Origin: an uncultured Flavobacteriaceae bacterium
Lineage (GTDB): Bacteria; Bacteroidota; Bacteroidia; Flavobacteriales; Flavobacteriaceae
Direction of reading: 5' to 3'
Length of the DNA: 64,000 nucleotides
Assembly: GCA_947501625.1 (NCBI GenBank)
Contig: CANMWN010000002.1
Location: 248,001-312,000 of the forward strand
The position numbers and the translations under genes were made by a program. This document shows positions 63,659 to 64,000 of the stretch, piece by piece (positions within the stretch are counted from its first letter, which is position 1; every line of letters begins with the position of its first letter). The notes under the pieces are model-generated. The model saw only the letters and a program-made list of their open reading frames with translations, was not told where the DNA came from and did no database searches.

Positions 63659-64000
63659 TTATAATCCTTTTAGCCAACTTTTAATCAATTGAATCCCTTC
63701 AACAACTTTCGGAGCATCACTTGATAAATTAAAATTAGTATTCATTGTTGGATTTTCAAAGTCTACATAGGCTAACCTTGCTGCAAAATATTCTTTTTCA
63801 AATCCAAATGCAACAGCAGGAAGCAATACAACTCCAGTATCTTTCAATAATTGTTCACACATTTCATTGGAAGTGTATATATTATTAGCATGAAGTTTAC
63901 CAATGTAATTTGAAAAATCTGGAAATAAATAGAATCCACCTTCTGGTTTACACAACTTAACATTAGCATCTGTTAATTCATTATAACAATAATTTCCTAT
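63659..64000 (-). CDS. Class I/II aminotransferase, C-terminal 113 residues (5' end outside window)
   Basis: The open frame enters from the right end of the window and stops at 63659. KPEGGFYLFPDFSNYIG and VVLLPAVAFGFEKEYFAARLAYVD, with the substrate-carboxylate Arg in AARLAY, fit fold-type I aspartate/tyrosine-type aminotransferases. The PLP lysine lies outside the window. Length so far agrees with the C-terminal third of a ~400-aa enzyme. Amino acid specificity cannot be assigned. Confidence 0.85.
   Translation of the reverse strand: MGNYCYNELTDANVKLCKPEGGFYLFPDFSNYIGKLHANNIYTSNEMCEQLLKDTGVVLLPAVAFGFEKEYFAARLAYVDFENPTMNTNFNLSSDAPKVVEGIQLIKSWLKGL

Overview
The window looks like chromosomal DNA of a marine-type flavobacterium (Bacteroidota, Flavobacteriaceae). 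Supporting signs are: strong AT bias; promoters of the Bacteroidota TTTG-N19-TAnnTTTG type and no consistent Shine-Dalgarno sequences; a type IX secretion C-terminal sorting domain; DUF6090, DUF3857, DUF7935 and CFI-box proteins; a split transketolase; and many short-lipobox lipoproteins. The genus cannot be fixed from sequence reading alone.

Layout. 1-650 is the 3' end of priA. 651-1236 has no credible gene but is packed with nested palindromes, including a 279-nt element closed by a 16-bp perfect inverted repeat. 1237-2606 holds a DUF6090 gene and a GNAT gene. 2698-5995 is a tight four-gene minus-strand operon (BKACE-type beta-keto acid cleavage enzyme, GNAT-like protein, CapK/PaaK-like adenylate-forming enzyme, SRPBCC protein) that looks like an uncharacterised small-molecule pathway. 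6114-7154 is an exported PPP-type phosphatase. 7289-10903 runs fabG, a vWA-like membrane protein and prohibitin. 11855-12060 holds tRNA-Leu(GAG) and tRNA-Lys(UUU) behind a consensus promoter. 12160-20390 is housekeeping and envelope genes (aroK, PRTase, Hsp15, FKBP lipoprotein, transketolase C subunit, Maf, UbiA, smpB, M61 peptidase, PagL-like).

20448-25025 contains a 5'-nucleotidase, then a porin-like gene whose promoter is bracketed by two 23-bp imperfect palindromes. It is followed by an FMN-binding protein, a four-helix membrane protein, ferritin and an overlooked 47-aa Cys/Lys-rich peptide: a candidate iron-responsive envelope flavin and iron-storage module. 25081-31839 holds guaB, a 46-aa small ORF, an MBL hydrolase, YitT, two lipoprotein hydrolases and a C-type lectin/T9SS cargo. 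31901-41868 is a long minus-strand run: serC, a serA-like gene, DUF1015, yggS, exonuclease/GIY-YIG, DUF3857, K+ channel, miaA and a DEAD-box helicase. 41955-47146 holds a LuxC-like reductase, ferredoxin, lipoproteins, a Tat-type CFI-box protein coupled to a 34-aa membrane peptide, a sirtuin and ychF.

47256-56548 is one long plus-strand gene train: parE, a membrane gene, parC, mscS, an S9 peptidase and an AbiJ-like protein. 57.7-60.6 kb is dotted with copies of a short palindromic interspersed repeat around an MFS exporter, a GNAT, a YCII lipoprotein and a BtuF-like protein. The last part is a cobalamin riboswitch plus a BtuB-like TonB receptor, divergent from the BtuF-like gene, then two small envelope genes and the 3' end of an aminotransferase. 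All coordinates and matches come from reading the sequence by eye; no database search was run.
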